A DNA stretch of 16,682 nucleotides, from positions 1 through 16,682 of the forward strand of contig CAZCTY010000022.1 in assembly GCA_964501945.1 (NCBI GenBank), written 5' to 3'. Made by a program: the position numbers and the translations under genes. Source of the DNA: 21-14-0-10-32-9 sp964501945 (GTDB lineage Archaea > Nanobdellota > Nanobdellia > Woesearchaeales > 21-14-0-10-32-9). The first letter of the stretch is position 1. Each line of letters begins with the position of its first letter. Below, one piece after another: positions 1-6,515 of this stretch. The notes beneath the pieces are model-generated. The model saw only the letters and a program-made list of their open reading frames with translations. It did not search any database and was not told where the DNA came from.

Positions 1-2299
1 AGTCTGGGAAGTCGCTTGGTGCTTGTCCGCATATTCCTATGTATTTTCCTTTCTCATTTGCTATCCTTATAACTTCTCTGAGTGATTTTTTCACTGCTTC
101 GTTTCGTTCATCGTATACGTGGCTTACTAGTTCTGAGTCTCTGTCTACTCCTAGTGTTAGTTGTGTTAAGTCGTTGCTTCCTATGCTGTAGCCGTCAAAT
201 ATTTCTAGGAATTCTTCTGCGAGTATTATATTTGATGGGATCTCGCACATTGCGTATACTTTTAGGTTGTTGTGTCCTTGTTTTAGGCCGTTTTCTTCTA
301 GGATTTTTAGTATTTTTCTTCCCTCATCTACTGTTCTGCATATTGGCACCATTATTACTACGTTGTCTAGGCCGAATTCGTTTATTACTTTGTGGAATGC
401 TTTGCATTCTAATTCAAATGCTGCTTTGTATTTTGGGTCGTAGTATCTTGATGCGCCTCTCCATCCTATCATCGGGTTTTCTTCTTTTGGTTCAAACTCT
501 CGTCCTCCTAGGAGGTTTGCGTATTCGTTTGATTTAAAATCTGATAGTCTTACGATTACTGGTTTTGGGTAGAACGCCGCGGCTATTCCTCCTATTCCTT
601 GTGCTAGTTTGTCTGTGAAGAATTGTTTTTTGTCTGTGTATCCGTAGGTTAGCTCTTCTATTTTTTGTTTTGCTTCCTCATCTTTTAGGTTTTCGTGGTT
701 CATTAGTGCGAGCGGGTGTGCTACGATGCTGTTATTTATTATGAATTCTTCTCGTGCGAGTCCTACTCCGTCGTTTGGTATGAAGCTTAAATCGAATGCT
801 TGGCTTGGGTCTCCTACGTTCATCATTATTTTTGTTTTTGGTTTTTTTACTTGTCCAAGGTCTAGTTTCTCTATCTCATAGTGTAGGTTTCCTTTGTATA
901 TGTATCCTTCATCTCCTTGTGAGCAATCAACTGTTACATCTTCATGCGTATTTATTTTCTCTGTTGCATCTCCTGTTCCTACTATGCATGGTATTCCTAG
1001 TTCTCTTGAGATAATTGCTGCGTGGCATGTTCTCCCGCCTCTGTTGGTTACGATTGCTGATGCGATTTTCATTATTGGTTCCCAGTCCGGATCTGTCATC
1101 TCTGTTACTAGTACTTCGCCTTTTTTGAATTGTCTTATGTCTTTTACGTGTTTGATGACGTTTGCTTTTCCTTTTCCTATTCTAGCGCCTACGCTTCTAC
1201 CTGTGGTTATTAGTTCTCCTTTCTCTTTTAGTTTGTATGTTTCTAATACGTTTAGGTCTTTTCTGCTTTGTACTGTTTCTGGTCTTGCTTGTACTATGAA
1301 TAATTCTCCGCTCTCGCCGTCTTTTGCCCATTCTAGATCCATTGGTTTGAAGTATCCTGCTTTCTCTGAGTAGTGGTCTTCTATTATGCATGCCCACTTT
1401 GCAAGTGTTAGCACATCTTCATCATTTATGCTAAATAACTTCCTATCTTCCTCCGGCACTGATACGTTTTTGACTGGTTTGTTTCCTTGTAAGTCGTAGA
1501 TCATCTTTATGTGTTTTGATCCTAATTTCTTTGTGATGATTGGTTTGTATCCTTGTTTTAGTGTTGGTTTAAAGACATAGAATTCATCTGGGTTTACTGC
1601 TCCTTGTACTACGTTCTCGCCAAGTCCGTACGCACTTGTAATTAGTACTGAATCTTTAAATCCTGTCTCCGTATCTATTGAAAACATTACTCCTGAGCTT
1701 GATAAGTCTGATCTTACCATTTTTTGTACGCCTATGCTTAATGCGATGTTAAAATGGTCGAAGCCTTTATCTTGTCTGTAGCTTATTGCTCTGTTTGTAA
1801 ACAGTGATGCGAAGCATTTTTTGCATGCATCCATTAGCATCGCTTCTCCTTTAATGTTTAGGTATGTTTCTTGTTGTCCTGCAAAGCTTGCATCCGGTAG
1901 ATCTTCTGCTGTCGCGCTGCTTCTAACAGCTACATCCACGTTTTCTCCGTATTGTATGCTTAAATTTTTGTATCCTTCTCTTATCTCTGCTTTCAAATCT
2001 TCTGGGAACTCTGCGCTTCGTATCATATCTCGAACTCTGTGTCCTCTATCATATAAGTTATCCATGTCTCCTGTGTCAAGTCCTTCAAGTGTCTCTCTTA
2101 TTTTCTCAGGTAAATGATTGTGTTCTAGAAATCTTCTATATGAGTGCGCGGTTAGTGCGAATCCGTTTGGTATTCTAACTCCTTTAGGAACTAGTAACCT
2201 GTACATCTCTCCAAGTGATGCGTTTTTTCCACCTACAATTGGTACGTCTTCTATTCCTAATTGATCGAACCATAGAACTAATGCGTTGTTTTTATCCAA
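1..2299 (-). CDS. ppsA: Phosphoenolpyruvate synthase (3' end outside window)
   Basis: Makes phosphoenolpyruvate from pyruvate and ATP (releasing AMP and phosphate), the cytoplasmic entry to gluconeogenesis. 766 codons are visible. The N-terminal ATP-grasp domain starts with VGGKNASLGEMY (about residue 22) and has RSSATAEDLPDASFAGQQ (R126). The mobile phosphohistidine domain carries GGRTCHAAIISRELGIPC with His426. The C-terminal PEP-binding barrel has NDGVGLAREEF, YSIGSNDLTQLTLGVDRDS and GICGQAPSDFPD with the catalytic Cys757. These are the PEP synthase versions of the motifs, not those of pyruvate phosphate dikinase. The family is about 790-820 residues, so roughly 30 are lost beyond position 1. 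The start is TTG at 2299, chosen because a GAGGTGG Shine-Dalgarno lies 5 bases upstream (2305-2311) and homology begins at once. Codons end mostly in A or C. Confidence 0.95.
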   Translation of the reverse strand, partial: MDKNNALVLWFDQLGIEDVPIVGGKNASLGEMYRLLVPKGVRIPNGFALTAHSYRRFLEHNHLPEKIRETLEGLDTGDMDNLYDRGHRVRDMIRSAEFPEDLKAEIREGYKNLSIQYGENVDVAVRSSATAEDLPDASFAGQQETYLNIKGEAMLMDACKKCFASLFTNRAISYRQDKGFDHFNIALSIGVQKMVRSDLSSSGVMFSIDTETGFKDSVLITSAYGLGENVVQGAVNPDEFYVFKPTLKQGYKPIITKKLGSKHIKMIYDLQGNKPVKNVSVPEEDRKLFSINDEDVLTLAKWACIIEDHYSEKAGYFKPMDLEWAKDGESGELFIVQARPETVQSRKDLNVLETYKLKEKGELITTGRSVGARIGKGKANVIKHVKDIRQFKKGEVLVTEMTDPDWEPIMKIASAIVTNRGGRTCHAAIISRELGIPCIVGTGDATEKINTHEDVTVDCSQGDEGYIYKGNLHYEIEKLDLGQVKKPKTKIMMNVGDPSQAFDLSFIPNDGVGLAREEFIINNSIVAHPLALMNHENLKDEEAKQKIEELTYGYTDKKQFFTDKLAQGIGGIAAAFYPKPVIVRLSDFKSNEYANLLGGREFEPKEENPMIGWRGASRYYDPKYKAAFELECKAFHKVINEFGLDNVVIMVPICRTVDEGRKILKILEENGLKQGHNNLKVYAMCEIPSNIILAEEFLEIFDGYSIGSNDLTQLTLGVDRDSELVSHVYDERNEAVKKSLREVIRIANEKGKYIGICGQAPSDFPD

Positions 2300-2370
2300 A
2301 AAATCCACCTCTTTTTTTTATTTTTGAAAAAATTTTATACCTTCGTACAATTTCTTTAAGCTCGATGTTG

Positions 2371-2378
2371 TATTTAAA
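2371..2378 (-). promoter_or_regulatory. TATA box, probable ppsA promoter
   Basis: TTTAAATA on the minus strand matches the archaeal TATA consensus exactly. It predicts a transcription start near 2347 and a leader of about 50 bases containing the ppsA Shine-Dalgarno. A second TATA-like stretch, TATAAAAT at 2333-2340, would start transcription almost on the ribosome binding site and is the weaker candidate. Confidence 0.5.
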
Positions 2379-2426
2379 TGTTTCTGATTAAATCGATTTT
2401 TTTAATATAAAGTTTTTAGAAATAAG

Positions 2427-2491
2427 AATGCCCCCGCCGATATCCTCAAGCAGAGCTTTCGGGACCGACGTGTGCATAAATGCCCCCGCCG
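2427..2491. repeat. 13-bp direct repeat copying the tRNA-Glu 3' end
   Basis: AATGCCCCCGCCG occurs exactly twice on the + strand, at 2427-2439 and 2479-2491, 52 bases apart. The second copy covers the 3' acceptor strand and discriminator of tRNA-Glu. The GC-rich hairpin sits between the copies. A duplicated tRNA 3' end is how integration scars look, but 13 bp is short and no integrase is nearby; a local tandem duplication is equally possible. Confidence 0.6.
2435..2470 (-). other. GC-rich stem-loop, possible small structured RNA
   Basis: In very AT-rich surroundings this stretch is strikingly GC-rich. Read on the minus strand, CGUCGGU pairs with AUCGGCG (7 bp with two G-U pairs), inside it CC pairs with GG, and AAGC pairs with GCUU around a UCU loop. 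The GA/GA between the inner helices could form sheared G-A pairs. It lies just downstream of tRNA-Glu and upstream of the ppsA promoter on the same strand. It fits no RNA family I recognise: there is no box C/D pair, ACA box or T-loop. It could be a small RNA, a processing or termination signal, or a degenerate tRNA piece. Confidence 0.35.
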
Positions 2492-2555
2492 GGATTCGAA
2501 CCCGGGTCTCAGCCTCGAAAGGGCTGAATGATTGGCCGGACTACACCACAGGGGC
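2481..2555 (-). tRNA. tRNA-Glu (anticodon UUC)
   Basis: A complete cloverleaf can be folded. The acceptor stem GCCCCTG pairs with CGGGGGC, the anticodon stem CAGCC pairs with GGCTG around loop CTTTCGA (anticodon TTC), and the T arm is CCGGG/CCCGG around TTCGAAT. The D-arm text GTGGTGTAGTCCGGCCAATCA is typical of archaeal tRNA-Glu. The discriminator is A at 2481 and CCA is not encoded. There is no intron. A TATA box lies about 29 bases upstream of its 5' end. Confidence 0.95.
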
Positions 2556-2579
2556 TTGTTTCTTGGAAATTTTATTCCC

Positions 2580-2587
2580 TTTATAAA
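2580..2587 (-). promoter_or_regulatory. TATA box of tRNA-Glu
   Basis: TTTATAAA on the minus strand, centred about 29 bases upstream of the first base of tRNA-Glu. That is the normal archaeal TATA-to-start spacing, suggesting that tRNA-Glu has its own promoter. Confidence 0.6.
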
Positions 2588-2609
2588 TTAATAGGTTTTT
2601 TTAGTGGGA

Positions 2610-2712
2610 TGGGTCTGGGGAGATTTGAACTCCCGACCACTGGCTCTCTTAGAGCCGTTTTGAAACGGGGCCATATAAGACCAGCGCTCCAACCAGGCTA
2701 AGCTACAGACCC
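2610..2712 (-). tRNA. tRNA-Ile (anticodon UAU), intron-containing
   Basis: The acceptor stem GGGTCTG/CAGACCC pairs perfectly, the D arm is GCTT...GAGC with GG in the loop, and the T arm is GGGAG/CTCCC around TTCAAAT. The discriminator is A and no CCA is encoded. The anticodon stem CTGGT/GCCAG is completed only if 28 bases are removed; the spliced loop is then C-U-U-A-U-A-A with anticodon UAU (2675-2677). The sequence resembles archaeal isoleucine tRNAs, and A73 agrees. UAU decodes AUA directly, whereas most archaea use a CAU tRNA with agmatidine. The mature tRNA is 75 bases. Confidence 0.88.
2646..2673 (-). other. 28-nt archaeal tRNA intron (bulge-helix-bulge)
   Basis: The intron lies between tRNA positions 37 and 38, the canonical archaeal site. 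Exon bases CTTA (positions 32-35) pair with intron TAAG to make the 4-bp central helix. The flanking 3-base bulges are U-A|U at the 5' site and A-G|A at the 3' site. Inside, CCGTT pairs with AACGG around a TCAA loop. This is a textbook substrate for the archaeal tRNA splicing endonuclease. Confidence 0.85.
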
Positions 2713-2737
2713 AATCTCTTTTTGTAAATAGTCATTC

Positions 2738-2746
2738 TTTTTTAAA
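2738..2746 (-). promoter_or_regulatory. TATA-like box of tRNA-Ile
   Basis: TTTAAAAAA on the minus strand, centred about 29 bases before the tRNA-Ile 5' end. It is divergent from the pilin promoter at 2796. A nearly identical TTTAAAAAAC lies about 10 bases further upstream, so the exact box is uncertain. Confidence 0.45.
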
Positions 2747-2795
2747 GTTTTTTAAAGTGTTTTGTTCTTTTTCAAGGTTTTCGGAAGCAAAGTTT

Positions 2796-2807
2796 TTTAT
2801 ATATAAA
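2796..2807 (+). promoter_or_regulatory. TATA box of the pilin pair
   Basis: TTTATATATAAA is a perfect 12-base palindrome matching the archaeal TATA consensus. A start about 26 bases on would lie near 2828-2830, giving a short leader that includes the GAGGTGA ribosome binding site at 2838-2844. Confidence 0.6.
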
Positions 2808-2850
2808 GGTTTAATTTATTTTTCATAGTTATTTTTTGAGGTGAGTTCAG

Positions 2851-3312
2851 TTGTTTGGTTTGAGAGGTCAAAGTTCGGTTGAGTATTTGAGTATTGTAGC
2901 TGTTGCTTTGATGATTCTTGTTCCTAGTTCTTATTTGTTTTTTGATTTCTCTCAAGGGTCTACTGATCAGGTTTCTGCGAGTCAGCTCAATCTTATTGGT
3001 AATACTATCATTCATGAGGCTGAGAAAATGTTTGTTCTTGGTAGTGATTCATGGGTTACTATTGATATTAGTTTTCCTAATAGTTTAGATGAGGCGAAAA
3101 TTGTTGATGGTAAGGAGATGTATTTTAGTTATGCTTCTTCTAAGGGTAGTACTTACGTTGTTTTTTTCACGCCTTCTCATTTCAATATTTCTAACAGTAC
3201 TGATGATACTTGTACTGACGAATGTGATTTGGGTTTTTCTCCTGGTGTCAATAATATTAGGATTCAGTCTAGGAGTGATCTTGGTAATGTGGTTAGTGTT
3301 GTGAAGATATAA
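2851..3312 (+). CDS. Class III signal peptide pilin-like protein
   Basis: A 153-residue secreted or pilus-subunit candidate. The N-terminus reads MFGLRGQSSVEYLSIVAVAL: a short positive leader, then G6|Q7-S-S-V-E-Y followed by a hydrophobic helix to about residue 32. This is the archaeal class III signal peptide (DUF361 type), cleaved before Q by the EppA/PibD prepilin peptidase, with the helix forming the filament core. The rest is a probable beta-rich head with two Cys close together (TCTDEC). It starts at TTG 2851, chosen for the GAGGTGA Shine-Dalgarno with 6-base spacing and the fit of the signal. Its stop overlaps the next start. It may be a minor pilin; the major subunit cannot be told from sequence alone. 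Confidence 0.82.
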   Translation: MFGLRGQSSVEYLSIVAVALMILVPSSYLFFDFSQGSTDQVSASQLNLIGNTIIHEAEKMFVLGSDSWVTIDISFPNSLDEAKIVDGKEMYFSYASSKGSTYVVFFTPSHFNISNSTDDTCTDECDLGFSPGVNNIRIQSRSDLGNVVSVVKI

Positions 3313-3725
3313 TGGTTTTTTGTAATTCGCGGAAGGGTCAGTCTGGTTTGGAGTTTCTCATTCTTATTGGTTTTGCTCTTATGATTATGAGTGTTTTGAT
3401 TTTTTTGTTCTCGCAAAATATTTTGGATATTGAGCGCGATAGACGTGATGTTATTGTTGATCAGTTTTATAATACTTTAATTTCTGAAATCGAGTTGGCT
3501 CATTCTGCGCGTCCTTATTATGAGAGGTATTTTTATTTGCCTAGTAATCTTGATGGTTTTGAGTATTCTTTGGAAATAAGAAGTGATGAAGAAATTGTTT
3601 TGGAGTTTAAAGAAGATGTTTATGTTCGTTTTTTAGATAGTATGGAAGTTGAGGGTCAATTTGAGGTTGGTGATAATAATACTATTGTTAAGAATCTTGA
3701 TGGTTCTGTTGAGTTAAATCCTTAA
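3312..3725 (+). CDS. Second class III signal peptide pilin-like protein
   Basis: A 137-residue protein with leader MVFCNSRKG9|QSGLEF and a hydrophobic helix to about residue 33, again the class III prepilin pattern with Q at +1 and E at +5. The remainder is acidic and hydrophilic with no cysteines beyond the leader, and is unlike the first pilin outside the signal. The ATG shares its A with the upstream TAA (TAATG), so translation is probably coupled and the two proteins are likely made together, perhaps as minor pilins. It ends 5 bases from the convergent glycogen synthase gene. The pilus ATPase and membrane platform for such proteins are encoded at 10423-14958. The specific filament is not identifiable. 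Confidence 0.8.
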   Translation: MVFCNSRKGQSGLEFLILIGFALMIMSVLIFLFSQNILDIERDRRDVIVDQFYNTLISEIELAHSARPYYERYFYLPSNLDGFEYSLEIRSDEEIVLEFKEDVYVRFLDSMEVEGQFEVGDNNTIVKNLDGSVELNP

Positions 3726-3730
3726 TCGTT

Positions 3731-5551
3731 TTAGTTTGGTTGTGTTCTTTTGAGTGCGTAGTTGTGTGCTTCTATGTAGTTGTTTATTAGATCTTTCCAG
3801 TCTGCGAGGCTTGATAGTTTTTTTGCTATTATTTTGTGTTCTACTCTCTCTGAGTGGTTGTAGTTTGTGTATTCTTTTAGTACTTCGTATATTTCTTGTA
3901 TTGATTTTTGTTTTTGTTGGAAGTCTCTTCTTATTATGTATATTCCTTTCTCTTCTTCTTCGTGTTCTTGTATGAATCGTCCAAATCCTCCTATGTCTGT
4001 TGTTATTGTTGGTATTGCTAGCGCGGCGGATTCTAGGGGTGTGTATCCCCACGGTTCGTAGTAGCTTGGGAATATTCCCATGTGTGTTCCTGTTATTAGT
4101 TCGTAGTATTCTTTGTTAAATAGGCCGTCTGCTCCGTTTAGGTAGGCGGGGAAGAGTATTACTTTTACTTTGTCTTCTTCTTTGTTTGTGAGTTTTGTTT
4201 CTTTGAGTTTTTGTATTATTGGGTCTTGTTCTTCGTTTATGTTGTGTGTGCATATTGGTGGGTTTCCTTGTTTTTTGAATTTTTTTGATTCTTTTTTTAG
4301 TTCTTGTTTAAATTCTTCTGTGAATAGTTTTTCTGTTTGTAGTTCTTGGTTGTCCATTATGTTTTTTATTAGTTTTCTTGAGAAGTTTTTGTAGTTTTGT
4401 TGTATGTATTCTCTTAAGTGTTTATAGTAATTCTTTTGTTCTAGTAATTCTTTTTTTACTCCGTTATTATTTGTTGCGAGTAGGAATAGTGCTGTTACTG
4501 TTTTCTTTGAGTTGTTTTCTTTTAAGTAGTCATTTAGCATGTTTAGTGCGTCTATGAATATGTCTATTCCTTTGTTTTGGTATTCGTATCTTCCTGATAT
4601 GTAGAGCATTATATTATTTTCAGTTTCAAATGTGTAGTATGGGAAAAACATGTATTCTAGGAATTCTCTTATTTCTTCTCTTGTTTTTTTGTGTTTTATT
4701 GCTGCCTCTTCCATTGAGGGGAATAATTCTGTGTCGAGTCCGTTTAGTGTGAGGATGTCTGGTTTTTTATCTAGTATATGTTCTGTCTCTCTTGCAGTTA
4801 TCTCTGAGACTGTTGTAAATACGTCTGCTTTGTTTGCGCTTGCTTTCTCTGTTGTGTGTTTTTCTATTATTCCTAGTTCTTTTGCTTTATTTGATGGTTT
4901 TATTTCATTTAGTGTTTTGTATAGGTCTTGGTTGTTTCCTGCTATGCTTCTTCCTAGGATTGTTGCGTGTGTTGTGAAAGTTGTTGCGATTTTTGTGTTT
5001 CTGTTTTTTAGAAATAGTATTGTAAATCCTGTCATCCATTCGTGTGCTTGTAGTACTGTTTTATTTAGTAGGTTTTGTTGTTCTAGTTCTTGTATTAGTT
5101 TTGTTGCTGCATATGAGAATAGCATTGGTTCTTCAAAGTCCCAACCAGCGTTTATAGAATCTATTTGGTTCGTGTTCCACAGTTCGGCTTTTAGGTCGTT
5201 CTTTTTTTCATATAAATTTGCAAAGTCTATGAGTATTGTTTTTGGTTGTCCTTTTATCATCCACTCGCCGTATCTTAGTTTTATGCCTTTTTGTTCTATT
5301 TTGTTAAATGCATCTTTAAATTTCTCTGGGGTTTCTTGTTCTTGGAATTCTTGTTTTGCTTGTTCTTTTATGTATGGTCCTATGCATATGTATTCGGGGT
5401 ATGTTTCTTTTGTTTTTTTGGCTTTGCTGCTTATTACTGTGTGTATTCCTCCGACTTTATTGCATATTTCCCAAGATATTTCTATCAGTGTTGTTGCGTG
5501 TGGTGTTATTTTCTCGCCGTTTGTTCCTAATTCTTTGTATTTTTTTTCCAT
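3731..5551 (-). CDS. Glycogen synthase, eukaryotic-type (GT3)
   Basis: Transfers glucose from a nucleotide sugar (UDP-glucose in characterised GT3 enzymes) to the growing alpha-1,4-glucan. It has 606 residues. Motifs match animal and yeast glycogen synthases throughout: EISWEICNKVGGIHTVI (24-40), HEWMTGFTILFL (170-181), TTHATILGR (193-201), ADVFTTVSEITARETEHIL (242-260), GRYEYQNKG (320-328), PPICTHN (431-437), and FPSYYEPWGYTPLE (494-507) with the E499-x7-E507 catalytic pair. It ends at LSSLADW...AHNYAL, with no long phosphorylated tails. The arginine cluster used for glucose-6-phosphate activation in eukaryotes is mostly replaced (565-578). Last gene of the operon: its ATG follows the upstream TAA by one base (TAAGATG) with no Shine-Dalgarno, implying coupled translation. 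Codons end in A or C. Confidence 0.95.
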   Translation of the reverse strand: MEKKYKELGTNGEKITPHATTLIEISWEICNKVGGIHTVISSKAKKTKETYPEYICIGPYIKEQAKQEFQEQETPEKFKDAFNKIEQKGIKLRYGEWMIKGQPKTILIDFANLYEKKNDLKAELWNTNQIDSINAGWDFEEPMLFSYAATKLIQELEQQNLLNKTVLQAHEWMTGFTILFLKNRNTKIATTFTTHATILGRSIAGNNQDLYKTLNEIKPSNKAKELGIIEKHTTEKASANKADVFTTVSEITARETEHILDKKPDILTLNGLDTELFPSMEEAAIKHKKTREEIREFLEYMFFPYYTFETENNIMLYISGRYEYQNKGIDIFIDALNMLNDYLKENNSKKTVTALFLLATNNNGVKKELLEQKNYYKHLREYIQQNYKNFSRKLIKNIMDNQELQTEKLFTEEFKQELKKESKKFKKQGNPPICTHNINEEQDPIIQKLKETKLTNKEEDKVKVILFPAYLNGADGLFNKEYYELITGTHMGIFPSYYEPWGYTPLESAALAIPTITTDIGGFGRFIQEHEEEEKGIYIIRRDFQQKQKSIQEIYEVLKEYTNYNHSERVEHKIIAKKLSSLADWKDLINNYIEAHNYALKRTQPN

Positions 5552-5552
5552 C

Positions 5553-5999
5553 TTATTTTTTGGTTTTGTTTTTAGCGTATTTGTTTATTGTAAGTTTTAT
5601 TTGGTTCTTATTTTTTAATTTTGATATTTCTTCTGCAAGTTTTACTTCTTTAAAAACGTCTCGTATCCAATTTGCAAAATCGTTTCTGTTCTCTATTACG
5701 TGGTGGTTAAACACTTCGTCTTCAATATGTTCTAACTTGTCTTCAAGTTCTTTTATATTTTTAATTATTTGTCCGTTGCATAAAAAGAAGCGTTTTTCTT
5801 CTGGTGCATCTTTTAGAATCTTTGGCGCGTGTGTTTTCTTTGTAGTTTTTTTTGCTACTTTTTTAGGAGCTGTCTTTTTTTTCGCTGCTTTTTTCTTTGT
5901 GGTTTTTTTCATTTTTTTTGTTGATTTTTTTGTTGTTTTAGTTTCTTTTTCTAAATCTTTTTTCTCTGTTAAAAAATTTATTATCTCATTTATTTTCAT
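5553..5999 (-). CDS. Lysine-rich DUF5752-like protein A
   Basis: 148 residues from the ATG at 5999. After a short coiled-coil-like start comes a Lys/Thr/Ala-rich stretch (about 18-57, many KKTTKK and AAKKK runs) resembling histone H1 tails. The folded domain (60-145) contains FFLCNGQ, DEVFNHHV and NRNDFANWIRDVF, which I recall as the DUF5752 family; its function is unknown. Over 81 aligned positions it shares 53 identities (65%) with its neighbour at 6126-6497. The ATG has no Shine-Dalgarno, and the same reading frame stays open for 42 codons upstream, right up to the TAA of the neighbour, so the real N-terminus is uncertain. The stop lies one base before the GT3 start. Position between glycogen genes suggests a glycogen-related role, by inference only. 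Confidence 0.75.
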   Translation of the reverse strand: MKINEIINFLTEKKDLEKETKTTKKSTKKMKKTTKKKAAKKKTAPKKVAKKTTKKTHAPKILKDAPEEKRFFLCNGQIIKNIKELEDKLEHIEDEVFNHHVIENRNDFANWIRDVFKEVKLAEEISKLKNKNQIKLTINKYAKNKTKK

Positions 6000-6125
6000 T
6001 TTTATATTTTTGTGTTTTTCTGGTATTTGGTTTATTTTATTTTTTAGTTTTTGCAGGCTTATTTCTGCTTGAATTATATCTTTTTGTTTTATTTTTGTTT
6101 GTATTCTAAGTAATTTTTTTGTTTG

Positions 6126-6497
6126 TTATTTGTTTTTGTGTTTTTTGACTACGTGTTTGTATATTGCAAGTCTTACGTGGTCTTTGTTTTTTAATCCTGA
6201 TATTTCTTCTGCAAGTTCTATTTCTCTAAACACATCTTTTATCCAGTTCACGAAATCATTTCTGTTCTCTGTTACGTGGTGGTTAAACACTTCATCTTTA
6301 ATATGTTCTAGCTTATCTGCTAGTTGTGTTACGTTCTTTACCGGGTGTCCGTCGCAAAAGAGAAAGTATTGTGTCTCTGGCGCATCTTTTAGTATTGGTG
6401 GTTTTTCTTTTTTTGTTGTTTTCGTGGTTTTCTTTGTTGCTCTCTTAGTAGCTTTTTTTGGACTTTTTGTTGTGGTTTTCTTAGTGGTTTTTTTCAT
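6126..6497 (-). CDS. Lysine-rich DUF5752-like protein B
   Basis: 123 residues. Residues 2-34 are almost all Lys, Thr, Ala and Ser in KKTTK-like repeats; the domain (36-118) has FLFCDGHPVKN, DEVFNHHV and NRNDFVNWIKDVF, paralogous to protein A. The conserved His-His, Asn-Asp-Phe and Trp-Ile core suggests a small helical domain. No membrane segment or signal peptide is seen, so it is probably cytoplasmic. The start at 6497 is backed by an AGGTGA Shine-Dalgarno six bases upstream. It begins 18 bases after the GH57 stop, within the same operon. The basic tail could bind nucleic acid, anionic polymer or the ribosome; the sequence cannot distinguish these. The family name DUF5752 is from memory. Confidence 0.8.
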   Translation of the reverse strand: MKKTTKKTTTKSPKKATKRATKKTTKTTKKEKPPILKDAPETQYFLFCDGHPVKNVTQLADKLEHIKDEVFNHHVTENRNDFVNWIKDVFREIELAEEISGLKNKDHVRLAIYKHVVKKHKNK

Positions 6498-6515
6498 TTT
6501 TTCTCACCTTTTATT

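Noticed and set aside
82..1373. Open frames on + (82-537, 796-1014, 894-1373) within ppsA
   Set aside because: They are antisense to PEP synthase, whose active-site motifs are intact on the minus strand; the translations are Leu/Ser-rich low-complexity text.
2425..2480. Box C/D or H/ACA guide RNA in the GC-rich stretch
   Set aside because: No RUGAUGA/CUGA pair and no ACA box at the right distance on either strand; kept only as an unclassified stem-loop.
4650..5618. 322-codon open frame on + antisense to glycogen synthase
   Set aside because: It mirrors the GT3 gene, which has full motif support. Long antisense frames are expected here because the + strand is T-rich and A-poor, making stop codons rare; its Phe/Ser/Cys-rich translation has no domain.
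5870..5940. Simple-sequence repeat in the T-rich run near 5870-5940 and its twin near 6410-6490
   Set aside because: These runs encode the Lys/Thr-rich tails of the two DUF5752-like proteins and stay in frame, so they are coding rather than separate repeats.
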